The notes: generated by a model not told the origin, from the letters alone. A DNA stretch of 64,000 nucleotides from Bacteroides sp. (GCA_014801815.1 JAAVDM010000010.1:24760-88759), one strand, 5' to 3'; positions 25,908-36,131 are shown, counted from the first letter of the stretch. Numbers and translations are program-made.

Positions 25908-28900
25908 TTATTTGAGCTGAAGTTTGTACTGACGATTGCCTGTGCCTGTTTTAACACTGATAACGTAAACTCCGCTTTCAAGTGCCGACAGGTCATAGAC
26001 AGCTTCCTTGACATTGCTCTTCAGAGTCAGGCCGTCTACGGTATAGATAGATATTGACTCATAATCGCCGTTGACTGTCAGAGTGCGGCCCTTCAGTTCG
26101 ATGCCTGAGAGGTTATTGTTAACCTTACCGATACTTACAACGCCACCCTCAGTCACCTCAAGTTCGAGAACAGACATGGGCGAGTAGCCTGAAGTGTAAG
26201 ATGTACGGACACCGACGGTATGTTTTCCAAGCGGGAGAGCGTTGAACTGATACTCGGCAGCGTTGGTATCGGCAACCTTGTCATCATCAAGGTAAACCTC
26301 ATAGAGCGAATCAAGACACGGTTTCTTCTTCGGTGCATAATAACCCTGATTGAATGCCGAAGGCAGACCGATACGCAGGTTATCAAGCATAAGAATCGAG
26401 CACTGATTAGAGATGCAATGTATGGTCACATACTTCGCAGACTTAGGAACATCGTAAGAGAATTCTGACCAGTAGGAGTTACTTATAATCTTATTGTCAT
26501 CAAGCCAGATGAAGTCTTCCGGTTCGCAGCCTGTCTCAGAATAACCTACCTGAATAACCTCAGGATTGGTGTAGAGGAAACATGAAGCAAAGAAGTTAAA
26601 CTTGAAGTCTTCCTCAAAGTAGAGTTTCGGCGAGATAATCCAGTCATCGTTAGCTGTTTCGTAAGTAGCAAAGTCAGTTAACATCTTCTGTCCCTGATAA
26701 GGATAGATACCTAACTCAGTACAATCCGGAGTAGTAGCATAAGGATTAAATACCATGAAAGCCATCGGCTCGAAAATACCGGGCCATTCGTAACCCATAA
26801 AGCCACCTGTCTCACCGCCGTCACCGTCGATATACTGCCAGCCAATCTCACCGGGAGAATTGACAGCAAAATCTTCATGACCCTCGAAATCCTCACTTAT
26901 AAGGTCGGGGAAGTTCCAGATTACCAACGGGCTTGCACTGTCATCGGTTTCATACACAGCCCTTAAGTTCTTGGGAGCCACACGGTCTTCATACATAGAG
27001 TATGAGAGTGAGTAGAGATTGTCTGAAGTCATATCAACAAACTCCTCGATTGTATTAAAGCCGTCCTTCGAGATTATCACTCTGTAAGAGTTTTTCCAGA
27101 TATTCTCGATAGCACACTCACCATTCTCATCGAACGTACCGGAGTAGCTGAATACACCGTCATTAGAGAACAGAGCTAATACAGCTCCCTCAGCCTCGTT
27201 GTCGGGCGTGTCAGTCGTAACAGTTGCTTTCAGAACTGTTATCATATTCTTGCCGATACTGTCACATGTGGCGACAGGAGACAGGTCATCATTAGCGTAA
27301 ACAGCTTTCACACCGTAACGATATACACCCTGCGGCAGAGTAGCCCACTGCTCGTCCTCATAGTTATTACCTCTGAGACCGGAAGCCAATTCTTCCCATT
27401 CGACAGCCTCAACCTCAGGATTATTTACTCCACGATAAACGTTGTATCTGATTCTGTCCTCCACTGCCTTCATAGGCTGTGTACGAGTGCCCTGTACATA
27501 ACCTTCGGGAGCGGTATAGAGCTTCGGCATGACTGCGGGAGTCAGCGGCTGTGCGGCAGACTTGGCCCAGCGTATATTACGGCCATTATTACCGTAAGGA
27601 GCAGCTACAGAGCGGAAAGCGAAGTTGTTGTTGAAATCGGTCTGATCAAGATAAGCCCAGTCACCGGTGGTGTAGTCAGAACAGAAACAGTTCACATACG
27701 GTACGAAGGGCCAGCGATCTTTGTCACCGTCGCCGTCAATAGCAAGACTGACAAATTCCCAATGGCTGATACCTACCATGTAACCGTTAGGACAATCTAT
27801 CGGAGCCGGGAATGTGTACTCAGTCCATGCATCATCTGTCACAGGCACATAAGTATTGCTGTAAACGGGATTACCGGTAGGATTGCCATACTCATCAAGG
27901 TCAAACACATGTATCTGCACGCTGTAATGCTGCTGAATCTCAACTGTTGACATAACGTAGAACGAGACTCCGTACAGCACTGAAGGAGTGCGATTGACAT
28001 GACCGAATATGCCCATACTTGAGCCCACGGACAGGCCAAGTGACTTATCAAACACACCATCGTCATAACGGCACTCTTTAGGATCGCCAAGCGGAGACTG
28101 CCATTTTACGGAAGCACTTGTACCTATATCTTCAACAGAGACTTTGTAAGGCGATTTCAAATTATCCTGAAGAGTAATCTGACCACAGTCAACATCACTG
28201 TCAATATCCATCACAGCGTTGTATGCGAGAAGATTGTTCTTCTCAATCACCAGACTGTAAGCAGTGTGGGCATAAACTTCGGGGATAATAAACTCACCTT
28301 CGCTACCGGTAACGGTCTCGTACGAGTTATAACCGCCTATAAAGACTGTGGCACCTTCTACCGGCTCACCGACGGCGTCTATTACAGAACCAGATACAAC
28401 ATACTGCGGCAGAGCCTGAAGTTCAAAATCATATCCGGCTGTAGAAAGTTCGGTAACCTCTGCATTCACTTCCGTATCGTCATAGCCTAAAGCCGAAACA
28501 AGCAGACGATGGCTGCCGGCAGGCAGATATGAAAGCAGATAGTGACCCTCGTTATCGCTGGTGGCGGTATAAAGACCATCCTCGGTCGAAATCACGGCGT
28601 TGGCAACCGGAGTGCCCATATAGGTCACTTTACCCTCAACACTACCGTCGTGATCTTCCTCAACTCTGATATTACTTATGGTAAGACCGAACTGAGGTTC
28701 AACGGAACGATGCACAAAGCCAACGTTATAGCCGCCGTCCTCTTTCACTATAGGAAGAGAGGCTCTTAAAGTTTTGGCAGAAGCACTTCTGAACTCATAC
28801 TGAGTAACACTGTCCTGAACGGCAGGTAAGGCTTCGGGACCGAAGCTGACGGCTATAATCTCAGTCACATTCTTGTTAGCAGGAAGAGCATCAAAAGTCA

Positions 28901-30572
28901 CTTTATAATGCTGACCTGCTTTCATAGATACCTTGGGAGAAATGAAATACTCATGAGCCGGGTATTGATAAATGGAACTGTAATCGGATTTTGCACCTTT
29001 TACCGGCCATGTGTTATAGTACCATGTAGACTGGTCGCCGTTACCGTCTATTGCAGTCCAAAGACTGAATTCGTCAGCGTTCTCAAATGCAAAAACAGCA
29101 GGAATTTCCACAGCAGGCCCACAAACCACAGCGTCAGAGAAAATCTGAACAGATTCGCCACCGACATTCTTAGCCGTCACATAGTAAGTGTAGCGTGCGA
29201 GTTTTTTCACGTTTTTATCGAGAAAAGTAGTCTCTTTACAGTCTGTAGCTACAGTCACACCGTCCGACCTCGTAATCTCGTAGCAAAGAGACTCCAGATC
29301 AAGATAGGCATCAAATTTACCATGCTCCGGTGCTGTCCATTCAAGGAGAGCATCCGGCCCTACGGCAGTGAGAGTGAGGTCAGTCACAGGCATCGGAATA
29401 CCCTGACCTACGAACATCGTCACAGCAGTACGGTCTCCCTGGCCGCCTTCGTTGAAAGGAACAACTTTATAGGCATAGAGATCGCTTGACGGCACATTAT
29501 CATCATGCCAGGTCATATCCTCTCCGATACCGGGATTATCAAGAGTAGCAACCAGTGCGTCATTTCTGTAAATCTCTATTCTCTGAAGAGACTCAAGAGT
29601 ACCGCCTCGGCCGTAGGTTCTTGTGGGGTTTGTCCATGTCAAAGTAGCACCGAGCGCACCCTCGGCATCGGGAATAACTGTCAGATCAGCCACTTTGGCC
29701 GGGGCACCTGCTGAAGCCACGGTGAAAGGAATATAGAAATCTCCCAGAAGATTTCTGTCTCCGAAGATACTTATCTGAGTGGTAGTGCCGTCATGTATAT
29801 CTATTTTACGAACCTCTTTGTAAAGATTCACCCAAGTATATACATGCCAGTAAAGTTCATTGGTATCATTATCAAAGGCAAGTGAGGTATCATACATAAT
29901 AGCTTTCTCAGGATTGAAATCCAGATCAGCTATAAGAGTACACTCACCGCTTACTTTATTAACCTTATACAGACGTCCCCAGTAAGACACACCATACATA
30001 TCGCCGTCATAATTAATGGCGATAGCCTTCAGAGAGTCTTCGGAATTATACTCCTCATTCTTTACCATTCCGGTAAAGGACATCAGATTAGTTACCTCAC
30101 CTGTCTCAAGATCAACAGAAACGAGGTCTCCTCCACCCATCAGGCCGCTGAGGGCATATACGGTCTTAGTCTGATAGTCGTATGTCGGAGAACTGAAACA
30201 TACTCCCTGCTTCTCACCTCCGTAACTCTTGACAAGCGATACGGATTCGTCCTCGGTATCGTAGGCATACAGAGCTATTGAGTCATAGCCATAGTATTGC
30301 TGCAGATACTCGAACCAATAGAAAACACCGTCCACCATCACTCCGGCTCCGAGTGAGTTACCGCTGGAAATCTCATGTACCATCTCGTATGTCTCGGGAG
30401 CATCGAGACTATAATTGACGATACCTGTGGTCTGTTCCTGATTATCTAACTGTCCCGTAAGGAGAGACCAAACCTGTTTGGAATCGTCCGGAGCTGCGAA
30501 TGCCACAGTCGTGATACCCACGCATAAGGCACCCGTAAAACCGGCTTGAATCCGATGTCTGAACTTCATCAT
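25908..30572 (-). CDS. Large secreted multidomain surface protein
   Basis: A 1554-aa secreted protein without a specific name. A signal peptide covers residues ~1-26 (TTVAFAAPD). Residues ~30-290 look like a beta-propeller (YAYDTEDESVSL, VSVDLETGEVTNL). Two Fn3-like modules follow (~295-475: VADLTVIPD, VTDLTLTAV). Two choice-of-anchor J segments lie at ~490-640 and ~1280-1440. Two carboxypeptidase-regulatory-like modules lie at ~645-790 (VEGKVTYMGTPVANAVIST; VSGSVIDAVGEPVEGATVF). The tail (ISIYTVDGLTLKSN, LESGVYVISVKTG) is a sorting-type domain. The start may be either of the first two Met codons. It follows the 624-aa gene by 20 bp and shares its transcript. Probably a surface adhesin or glycan-interaction protein; the ligand is unknown. 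Confidence 0.82.
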   Translation of the reverse strand: MMKFRHRIQAGFTGALCVGITTVAFAAPDDSKQVWSLLTGQLDNQEQTTGIVNYSLDAPETYEMVHEISSGNSLGAGVMVDGVFYWFEYLQQYYGYDSIALYAYDTEDESVSLVKSYGGEKQGVCFSSPTYDYQTKTVYALSGLMGGGDLVSVDLETGEVTNLMSFTGMVKNEEYNSEDSLKAIAINYDGDMYGVSYWGRLYKVNKVSGECTLIADLDFNPEKAIMYDTSLAFDNDTNELYWHVYTWVNLYKEVRKIDIHDGTTTQISIFGDRNLLGDFYIPFTVASAGAPAKVADLTVIPDAEGALGATLTWTNPTRTYGRGGTLESLQRIEIYRNDALVATLDNPGIGEDMTWHDDNVPSSDLYAYKVVPFNEGGQGDRTAVTMFVGQGIPMPVTDLTLTAVGPDALLEWTAPEHGKFDAYLDLESLCYEITRSDGVTVATDCKETTFLDKNVKKLARYTYYVTAKNVGGESVQIFSDAVVCGPAVEIPAVFAFENADEFSLWTAIDGNGDQSTWYYNTWPVKGAKSDYSSIYQYPAHEYFISPKVSMKAGQHYKVTFDALPANKNVTEIIAVSFGPEALPAVQDSVTQYEFRSASAKTLRASLPIVKEDGGYNVGFVHRSVEPQFGLTISNIRVEEDHDGSVEGKVTYMGTPVANAVISTEDGLYTATSDNEGHYLLSYLPAGSHRLLVSALGYDDTEVNAEVTELSTAGYDFELQALPQYVVSGSVIDAVGEPVEGATVFIGGYNSYETVTGSEGEFIIPEVYAHTAYSLVIEKNNLLAYNAVMDIDSDVDCGQITLQDNLKSPYKVSVEDIGTSASVKWQSPLGDPKECRYDDGVFDKSLGLSVGSSMGIFGHVNRTPSVLYGVSFYVMSTVEIQQHYSVQIHVFDLDEYGNPTGNPVYSNTYVPVTDDAWTEYTFPAPIDCPNGYMVGISHWEFVSLAIDGDGDKDRWPFVPYVNCFCSDYTTGDWAYLDQTDFNNNFAFRSVAAPYGNNGRNIRWAKSAAQPLTPAVMPKLYTAPEGYVQGTRTQPMKAVEDRIRYNVYRGVNNPEVEAVEWEELASGLRGNNYEDEQWATLPQGVYRYGVKAVYANDDLSPVATCDSIGKNMITVLKATVTTDTPDNEAEGAVLALFSNDGVFSYSGTFDENGECAIENIWKNSYRVIISKDGFNTIEEFVDMTSDNLYSLSYSMYEDRVAPKNLRAVYETDDSASPLVIWNFPDLISEDFEGHEDFAVNSPGEIGWQYIDGDGGETGGFMGYEWPGIFEPMAFMVFNPYATTPDCTELGIYPYQGQKMLTDFATYETANDDWIISPKLYFEEDFKFNFFASCFLYTNPEVIQVGYSETGCEPEDFIWLDDNKIISNSYWSEFSYDVPKSAKYVTIHCISNQCSILMLDNLRIGLPSAFNQGYYAPKKKPCLDSLYEVYLDDDKVADTNAAEYQFNALPLGKHTVGVRTSYTSGYSPMSVLELEVTEGGVVSIGKVNNNLSGIELKGRTLTVNGDYESISIYTVDGLTLKSNVKEAVYDLSALESGVYVISVKTGTGNRQYKLQLK

Positions 30573-30592
30573 AAAGTGAATGTTAGGTTATT

Positions 30593-32467
30593 TTATAGGA
30601 TTATTTTTCTGATCACACTACTGCCGTTTTCAAGCACAATTCTTACTATGAAAACTCCGTCTGAGGCAGGAAGCCCGACCTGCGCCGAGTCTCCGGACAC
30701 TTTCTGCGAAAGTACTCTTGCACCGCTTGCTGTCATAACCTCGACACCTGCTATACGGTCGGGAGAGAAAAGATTTAGGACAGAGCCGTTTCTGCTCATT
30801 GTAAGACGTTCGGGAACTGAGGTATTGTCAATACCGTTCTCTCTGAAAATATCTCTCAGCGGAAGTACCTCGGCATTCATTATCGTGCCGTTCTTACCAT
30901 TAATCAGAAGAACTGCCAGTTCCGTATTTTCATCGTTCATGATGTTGTCGGGAAGCTCAAATTCGTAATTGTGTGTTACACCTGTACCCTCTTTAACAGA
31001 TGAAAGAATACTGCCCTCGATACCGCCGAAATCGGGAGAGATATATCTGGCTACGTCCTGATAATACATCTGGTCACCTGTCACTACAGCCGGGAGATCC
31101 TCGAAACCACCCATCTCACCCATTGCGTTGTCAGCGTAGTAATTACTCTGTGCCCATTCCATACCTTCGCCGTGCACATCATTCTCAACCACAACGTATG
31201 CCAGTCTGAAATCAACATCTTCGAAATCCTGTGCCGTGTAGAGCGTAGTAGCAGCCTTAACCGTTCTTGTGTCAGTATCGACATCAGCTGACAGGCAAAG
31301 ACCGGTAACATTATCCTCGGCAGTAAGGCTTCTGTAATATGAATAGATGTTAGCCGGATCACCTGTGGTAGTCAGCGAACGGTTGACCGTGACGTGAGGA
31401 TAACCGCTCATATTGAACCTGCTGAAGAGCCAGTCCGTATATTCAGCCATCTCCATAGGGTCTGCCCAGTTTACCGAACCTGCATGTACAGCTATGCCGA
31501 GGAACGAATCACCGTAATACTCCTTCATGTCGCGCATAGATACTATACCTCTGACGCAGTAGCCACACCATGTACCTGTAACCTCCTCGGCCACAATTCT
31601 TCTCTGATAAACCGATACTTTTCCGGAAACAGACGCTATGTCTCCCTCACATTCTACCCACAGAGTGTAGTCAAGAGTCTCGTTTTTAGCTATACTCTCA
31701 TCTGTCTCTATACGGAATGAATTGCTGGCGCCGGCCTTCACACTCTTGTTGAGTTCCTCGGTGTGAATCTCGCCATCGCCGAATCTATACTTCAGTGTGA
31801 AGTTCTGAATATCTTTGTCAGAGGTATTGAAGACATTGCCCGAAACGGTTATACTTCCCGGCTGTTCCATTACTCTCGGAATAATAGACTCAACTTCAAG
31901 GCAGGAGGGCACACCGACAAATATATCGTCAATATACAAGGTAGCCTTATCTTCCGAATCGTTTACAAACGCCAGCCAGACAGTTTTACCCTGATATTCT
32001 TCTAACGATATTTCGTGAGAAGTCCATGAAGCCTTTTGAGCTTTCGTACTGAATATAGGCTCTGTCTTATCGAATAATTCAGGGTCGGGACCGGTCTCGG
32101 AAATATAAACTGAATAACCGTCCTTATAATCTTTATCTCCTGCCATACCTTTCCAGCGCAGCAAAACGCCTGAAGAAGTGATCTCAATAGGAGGAGTCAC
32201 CAACCAGTCATCTGAACGACCCGGGACTTTGTACCACGAAGTACTGCAAGCGGAGAAATTACCGTCTTTCTCCTGTGTGATTACCCAGGGGGTACCTATA
32301 TCAAATCCCACATTTTTCATATCAGTCGACGGTTCGTTACCGTCAACATCAAATAAGGACATGCCCTCGGGGAAGCCCTCAGAGAAGTCACAGCTAAAAA
32401 AATTCTGTTGTGCTGCGGCGGTCAGGCAGGTAGCCACGCACGCAGTCATGAGTAAAGTTAATCTCAT
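30593..32467 (-). CDS. Secreted anchor-J plus Omp28-like protein
   Basis: A 624-aa secreted protein. The signal peptide is residues 1-20 (ending LTAAAQ). Residues ~22-190 are a choice-of-anchor J domain (FFSCDFSEGFPEGM, DDWLVTPPIEI, TLYIDDIFVG). Residues ~195-285 form a CARDB-like sandwich. An Omp28-type thioredoxin-like domain begins near 290 with EEVTGTWCGYCVRG, whose CGYC is a CxxC redox motif. The final ~70 residues are a sorting-type tail (GVEVMTASGARVLSQ, then VIRKIIL). It shares its architecture with the C-terminal half of the protein at 4806-8603. It is first in a two-gene operon with the 1554-aa protein. Confidence 0.83.
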   Translation of the reverse strand: MRLTLLMTACVATCLTAAAQQNFFSCDFSEGFPEGMSLFDVDGNEPSTDMKNVGFDIGTPWVITQEKDGNFSACSTSWYKVPGRSDDWLVTPPIEITSSGVLLRWKGMAGDKDYKDGYSVYISETGPDPELFDKTEPIFSTKAQKASWTSHEISLEEYQGKTVWLAFVNDSEDKATLYIDDIFVGVPSCLEVESIIPRVMEQPGSITVSGNVFNTSDKDIQNFTLKYRFGDGEIHTEELNKSVKAGASNSFRIETDESIAKNETLDYTLWVECEGDIASVSGKVSVYQRRIVAEEVTGTWCGYCVRGIVSMRDMKEYYGDSFLGIAVHAGSVNWADPMEMAEYTDWLFSRFNMSGYPHVTVNRSLTTTGDPANIYSYYRSLTAEDNVTGLCLSADVDTDTRTVKAATTLYTAQDFEDVDFRLAYVVVENDVHGEGMEWAQSNYYADNAMGEMGGFEDLPAVVTGDQMYYQDVARYISPDFGGIEGSILSSVKEGTGVTHNYEFELPDNIMNDENTELAVLLINGKNGTIMNAEVLPLRDIFRENGIDNTSVPERLTMSRNGSVLNLFSPDRIAGVEVMTASGARVLSQKVSGDSAQVGLPASDGVFIVRIVLENGSSVIRKIIL

Positions 32468-32859
32468 ATATTATGGTTTATAGATGTTGTTTCTGCATCG
32501 CAAAGTAAATAAACAAGAATGACATTATGATTAATAAAATACACCAATATTCCCTGTGTTATTTTTTATCTATATATTTTTAGCAGTTTGTTATAGCAAA
32601 AAGTCCATATTATGCCTTAATTCCTATCTCTTCTATTATCCGTATAAGAGACGTTATATGCACTCGGGAAAATAAACAGAGTAATAAAAACCATACAAAT
32701 TCCATGCGGTCACATCTGATATGCAACCGGCACACGGGGACAGCCCAAACATAGAGAGTGTCCTGAGTTAACAAATATATAAGGTACGAGTGTCTCAAAC
32801 TAAATCTTTTCATTCAGACACTCTCAAGAAACGGTAAGATAACGACAGCAGGCAAGTGA
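32468..32859. other. 392-bp spacer between surface operon and regulator
   Basis: No credible gene is present. No perfect -7 for the surface operon is visible; the nearest minus-strand match is TTACTTTG at about 32490. The main structure is the inverted repeat at 32754-32825. Confidence 0.5.
32754..32825. repeat. Inverted repeat GAGAGTGTC...GACACTCTC
   Basis: Nine-bp arms enclose 54 bp, with a third related copy (GAGTGTCTC, ~32789-32797) inside that can pair alternatively with the right arm. It lies 35 bp past the regulator stop. It may be a terminator-like structure or a decayed small mobile element. Confidence 0.5.
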
Positions 32860-34668
32860 TTAAATCTTGCGTATGTAATCGTCAAGTGAATCTTCTTTTG
32901 ACAGGTTAAGTTTACGGCGTATTCTATATCTGTTGGTATTGACACTTGCCGGAGATACCGAAAGCATCGAGGCTATGTCTTTTGCCCTCATCCCTATCTT
33001 GATGTAAGCGCAAAGGCGCAAATCGTTTTCCGTAAGTTCATCGGAGGCTTTTTTAAGCTTGGTAAAGAAGTCAGGGTGTACCGAATCGAAATGTATCTTG
33101 AATCTTGACCATTCGTCATCACCTTTAAGACTGTCGCTCACCAGAGAATTTACCTGATCGACAAATTCACGTGGGATTCTGCCATCGTCGGAATATCTTT
33201 TCGTAATGACCCTAATCTGCTGAAGCACGTCGTTCTTATTGGAAAGCAACAGTACGGAAGAGCTTATCTCACAGTCTTTCTGTTTTATATCGCGTTCAAA
33301 ATTCTCCAGATTCAGGCGCTTTATAATCATCTCCTGTTCAAGATTGGTGCGTAATTCTCTGTTCTCCATACGCTTCATCTTTATACGCTGCTGGAAATAC
33401 AGAAATACCGCAGCGGCTAGAATTATAACGGCAATAAGCACAAGGAGTATTATTATAAATCTGTTACGGGCATTTCTTGTCTCCTGTTCCATATTGGTTA
33501 TGAGCACCTTCTGACGCTGTATAGCTTCTCTCGCTTTAGCTTTGGGAACCTCCTGCCCCCGGAAAGTGTTAATCTGGCGTTCATAGGCGTTCAGATATTT
33601 TTTGAGATAGCTGAACGCCTGTTGATTATCGCCTTTGTTTTCGTAGATACGCGCCATATACTTATAAATGGCGGGCTCCCAGTATTCATTGCGATAATAC
33701 GGTGCTATAGCCTCAGTTTCTTTCAGAAGTGCGAGTGCCTTATCATATTCCTTCCGGGAGTAGAGTACTTCCGCTTCCTGAATGTTCAGAATGATTTTGA
33801 GAAGGATATTGTCAGGTACCATCTCAGCCCTCATACTTTTTCCAAGCTGAAGATAATACATTGCGGAGTCTGACTCCTTCCGGGCGTTATAGATTGTAGC
33901 CAACTGTTCATAAGCCTGTATCGTCATGCCGGGATCATCGCTCCCCTGCTCTACCGCCTCCTTGTAGAGTCTCACTTTCTCCTTCTCGTCTTTAGACAGA
34001 GTCGCTTTGAAGTATGCTATTCTGTTGGCCGGGTATCCGTAGGCGCTGTAATGCCGATCAGCGAGATTTATTTCTTCTACAGCCTGATCATAATCGGCTA
34101 TACTGGAATACATAAGTCCTAACAGCAGGTGAGCATTGCCGAGAAAGTAGTCGTCTCCATATTTTTCAAAGATAGGTATGGCTTCCTGCAGCAGCTGATA
34201 AGTATTGAAATAATTACCGATACGGTCATGATTGCCGGCGAGCTGATATGACAGACAGGCATAATCATATTCATAGCTTTTCGGTATCTTGCCACGTGCC
34301 TGTTCAAGTATGACTATACAGCTGTCAGGACTCGCGTTAAGCTGTGTGGAACGTATCTGCCATAATACAGACCTCGCTTCAAGCACCGGATTATGCGAGC
34401 GTGAAGCTATTTCTTTCATTTTCTCAATCCAGCCGGGCACACGGGAATCGTTGGTTCTGTTGACTTCATCAGCAAATACTAGACCGGCTATTGAATCGAA
34501 AACAGCATCTTCTGTCTGAAAATGATATTTACTCTGTATAGTTTTGGCACTACATACATGGACATAGAGAATGCAAAACAAAGCAACTGCGATGTTTTTA
34601 AACCGGTATATGACACTTAGTGACAACTCTGCTGAATACCGTTGCAAGATGTAGGTTAATCGTTCCAT
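32860..34668 (-). CDS. TPR - membrane - LuxR-type HTH regulator
   Basis: A 602-aa regulator of a plan common in Bacteroidetes. An N-terminal hydrophobic segment (~25-41) exports the sensor part. Residues ~60-380 contain TPR repeats (for example LGLMYSSIADYDQAVEEI, ARIYENKGDNQQAFSYL). A membrane helix lies at ~402-425 (IIILLVLIAVIILAAAVFLY), then a coiled coil (~425-475). The C-terminus (~545-602) is a LuxR/GerE-like HTH: LTENDLRLCAYIKIGMRAKDIAS, then SVSPASVNTNRYRIRRKL. It would sense a periplasmic signal and bind DNA from the membrane. A -7 element lies 25 bp upstream. The divergent-free position just upstream of the surface operon suggests that operon as target, which is inference. Confidence 0.85.
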   Translation of the reverse strand: MERLTYILQRYSAELSLSVIYRFKNIAVALFCILYVHVCSAKTIQSKYHFQTEDAVFDSIAGLVFADEVNRTNDSRVPGWIEKMKEIASRSHNPVLEARSVLWQIRSTQLNASPDSCIVILEQARGKIPKSYEYDYACLSYQLAGNHDRIGNYFNTYQLLQEAIPIFEKYGDDYFLGNAHLLLGLMYSSIADYDQAVEEINLADRHYSAYGYPANRIAYFKATLSKDEKEKVRLYKEAVEQGSDDPGMTIQAYEQLATIYNARKESDSAMYYLQLGKSMRAEMVPDNILLKIILNIQEAEVLYSRKEYDKALALLKETEAIAPYYRNEYWEPAIYKYMARIYENKGDNQQAFSYLKKYLNAYERQINTFRGQEVPKAKAREAIQRQKVLITNMEQETRNARNRFIIILLVLIAVIILAAAVFLYFQQRIKMKRMENRELRTNLEQEMIIKRLNLENFERDIKQKDCEISSSVLLLSNKNDVLQQIRVITKRYSDDGRIPREFVDQVNSLVSDSLKGDDEWSRFKIHFDSVHPDFFTKLKKASDELTENDLRLCAYIKIGMRAKDIASMLSVSPASVNTNRYRIRRKLNLSKEDSLDDYIRKI

Positions 34669-34693
34669 GTTTCCCGCGTTCTCTATCAGACTG

Positions 34694-34701
34694 CAAAATT
34701 A
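34694..34701 (-). promoter_or_regulatory. -7 element of the TPR-LuxR gene
   Basis: Minus strand TAATTTTG fits TAnnTTTG. The predicted leader to the ATG at 34668 is about 20 nt. Confidence 0.5.
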
Positions 34702-34731
34702 TACAAAATTTTAATATAATAATCACTAACG

Positions 34732-34934
34732 TAAGTAGCTTTCAAAAATTAACGAACATCTAAAACGCAGATATTTTTGAGGCGATTCAGACACGAAACA
34801 AAGGAGAATACTTCAATATTCGACTGAGTGACAAGCTATAAGCGACTAAAAAAATAATAAGTTTTATTGTTCAAGATTCAAAAACTTTACATGAAAGCAT
34901 GTATCGTTTAATCTTTAAATAGTTCTTACTTATT
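34732..34934. repeat. MITE-like repeat copy A
   Basis: Positions 34744-34788 match the reverse complement of 36166-36210 at 42 of 45 bases. The copy opens with TAAGTAGCT, like copy B. A looser right end (AGTTCTTACTTAT, 34921-34933) lies next to the Fic stop. The exact borders are uncertain. Confidence 0.55.
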
Positions 34935-34951
34935 GTCGAACTCCGAATTGA

Positions 34952-36067
34952 TTATTCCGGGAGAAGATAGTTGGAACTGCGGCCACCTTCTCCGCTATTT
35001 CGAAGCATACCTTTTGAGATAAGGTCGTTGATGTCGCGCAGGGCTGTATCCTGAGAGCAACGGCACATTTTAGCCCACTTGGAAGAGGTCAGTTTCCCCT
35101 CAAAGCCATCCCATAGACGGTTGATAACTTTGCGCTGTCGCTCATTTATATCAACTTCCCGGAAGGTCTCCCAATAAGCCATCTTTTGCAGTGTACGTTC
35201 GATAATAACGGATGCTCGCATAATGGATTTTTCAAGGCAATCGAAAAACCACAGGAGCCATTCGGTAATATCAACGTCTCCTTTCTGAGTCCGTTCCAGT
35301 ATTTCGTAGTAGGCTTTCTTGTTTCGGTTGATTTCAGCCGACATACTGTAATAACGGGCCGAATCTACGTCGAGTCGAGCCAACAGCATATCGGCGAGCG
35401 TGCGGCTTATACGGCCATTGCCGTCATCGAACGGATGAATCGTAACAAACCAAAGATGCGCTACAGCCGCCATGATAAATGGCGACATATCAGCATTATT
35501 ACACCAACTAATCAACCGTTCCATTTCAGCCGGAACATCAGCGGATGCCGGAGCCTCATAATGTACCTTTTCATGTCCGAATGCTCCGGAAACGACCTGC
35601 ATGGGGTCTTCCACCTTTCGCCAGTCGGCAACAGTAATGCGGTGCATTCCACTTCTTCCCAAAGGGAAAAGAGCCGTATGCCACCCGAACAGCCGTTCAT
35701 CTGTCAGTGGTTCCCGACAGTTACGTACAGCATCAAGCATCACATTGACCAGACCTTCTACATAATGGTCTTCAACAAGCAACCCGTCATCTTCAATACC
35801 AAGACGACGAGCAATGCTGCTTCTCACCGAATTAGGATTAAGAATCACACCCTCGATCTCAGATGAACTAATCAACTCCTCGGTCATTGACGACAACAAT
35901 GACCGGCTTTTCTCATTAAAGCCAAGCATCGACATCCTTCCATTCAAAAGTCCATGCAACTGACTTAGCCGACTAATTGGCTCAAGCAATGCTTCGGAAT
36001 CCCATCTGAAATCCGGCCAGTCTTTCCTCTGCCAAATATAGGCACTATATTTCTGTGTCCTTCCCAT
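34952..36067 (-). CDS. Fic-domain protein, class II
   Basis: A 371-aa Fic protein that would transfer AMP (or a similar group) to target hydroxyls. The N-terminal segment (YIWQRKDWPDFRWD) matches DUF4172. An inhibitory helix with the (S/T)xxxE(G/N) motif, SSEIEG, is near residue 69, upstream of the Fic core, which makes it class II. The catalytic loop HPFDDGNGRISR is near residue 212, with the active His intact. A C-terminal winged-helix (~310-371: SSKWAKMCRCSQDTALRDINDLISKGML) is likely. The ATG at 36067 lies only 4 bp past a -7 element, so the mRNA may be leaderless. It is flanked by inverted copies of a MITE-like repeat. Target unknown. Confidence 0.92.
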   Translation of the reverse strand: MGRTQKYSAYIWQRKDWPDFRWDSEALLEPISRLSQLHGLLNGRMSMLGFNEKSRSLLSSMTEELISSSEIEGVILNPNSVRSSIARRLGIEDDGLLVEDHYVEGLVNVMLDAVRNCREPLTDERLFGWHTALFPLGRSGMHRITVADWRKVEDPMQVVSGAFGHEKVHYEAPASADVPAEMERLISWCNNADMSPFIMAAVAHLWFVTIHPFDDGNGRISRTLADMLLARLDVDSARYYSMSAEINRNKKAYYEILERTQKGDVDITEWLLWFFDCLEKSIMRASVIIERTLQKMAYWETFREVDINERQRKVINRLWDGFEGKLTSSKWAKMCRCSQDTALRDINDLISKGMLRNSGEGGRSSNYLLPE

Positions 36068-36071
36068 ACTG

Positions 36072-36079
36072 CAAATATA
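36072..36079 (-). promoter_or_regulatory. -7 element abutting the Fic start codon
   Basis: Minus strand TATATTTG fits TAnnTTTG and ends 4 bp before the ATG. Transcription would begin at or next to the start codon. Confidence 0.5.
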
Positions 36080-36131
36080 GTGACTCGCGGAGAAACGGAC
36101 AAATATTCACCGCATAAATGCGGTGTTTGAG

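Noticed and set aside
32610-32813. 67-codon hydrophobic minus-strand frame
   Set aside because: No start signal, no family resemblance, and it contains most of the inverted-repeat region.
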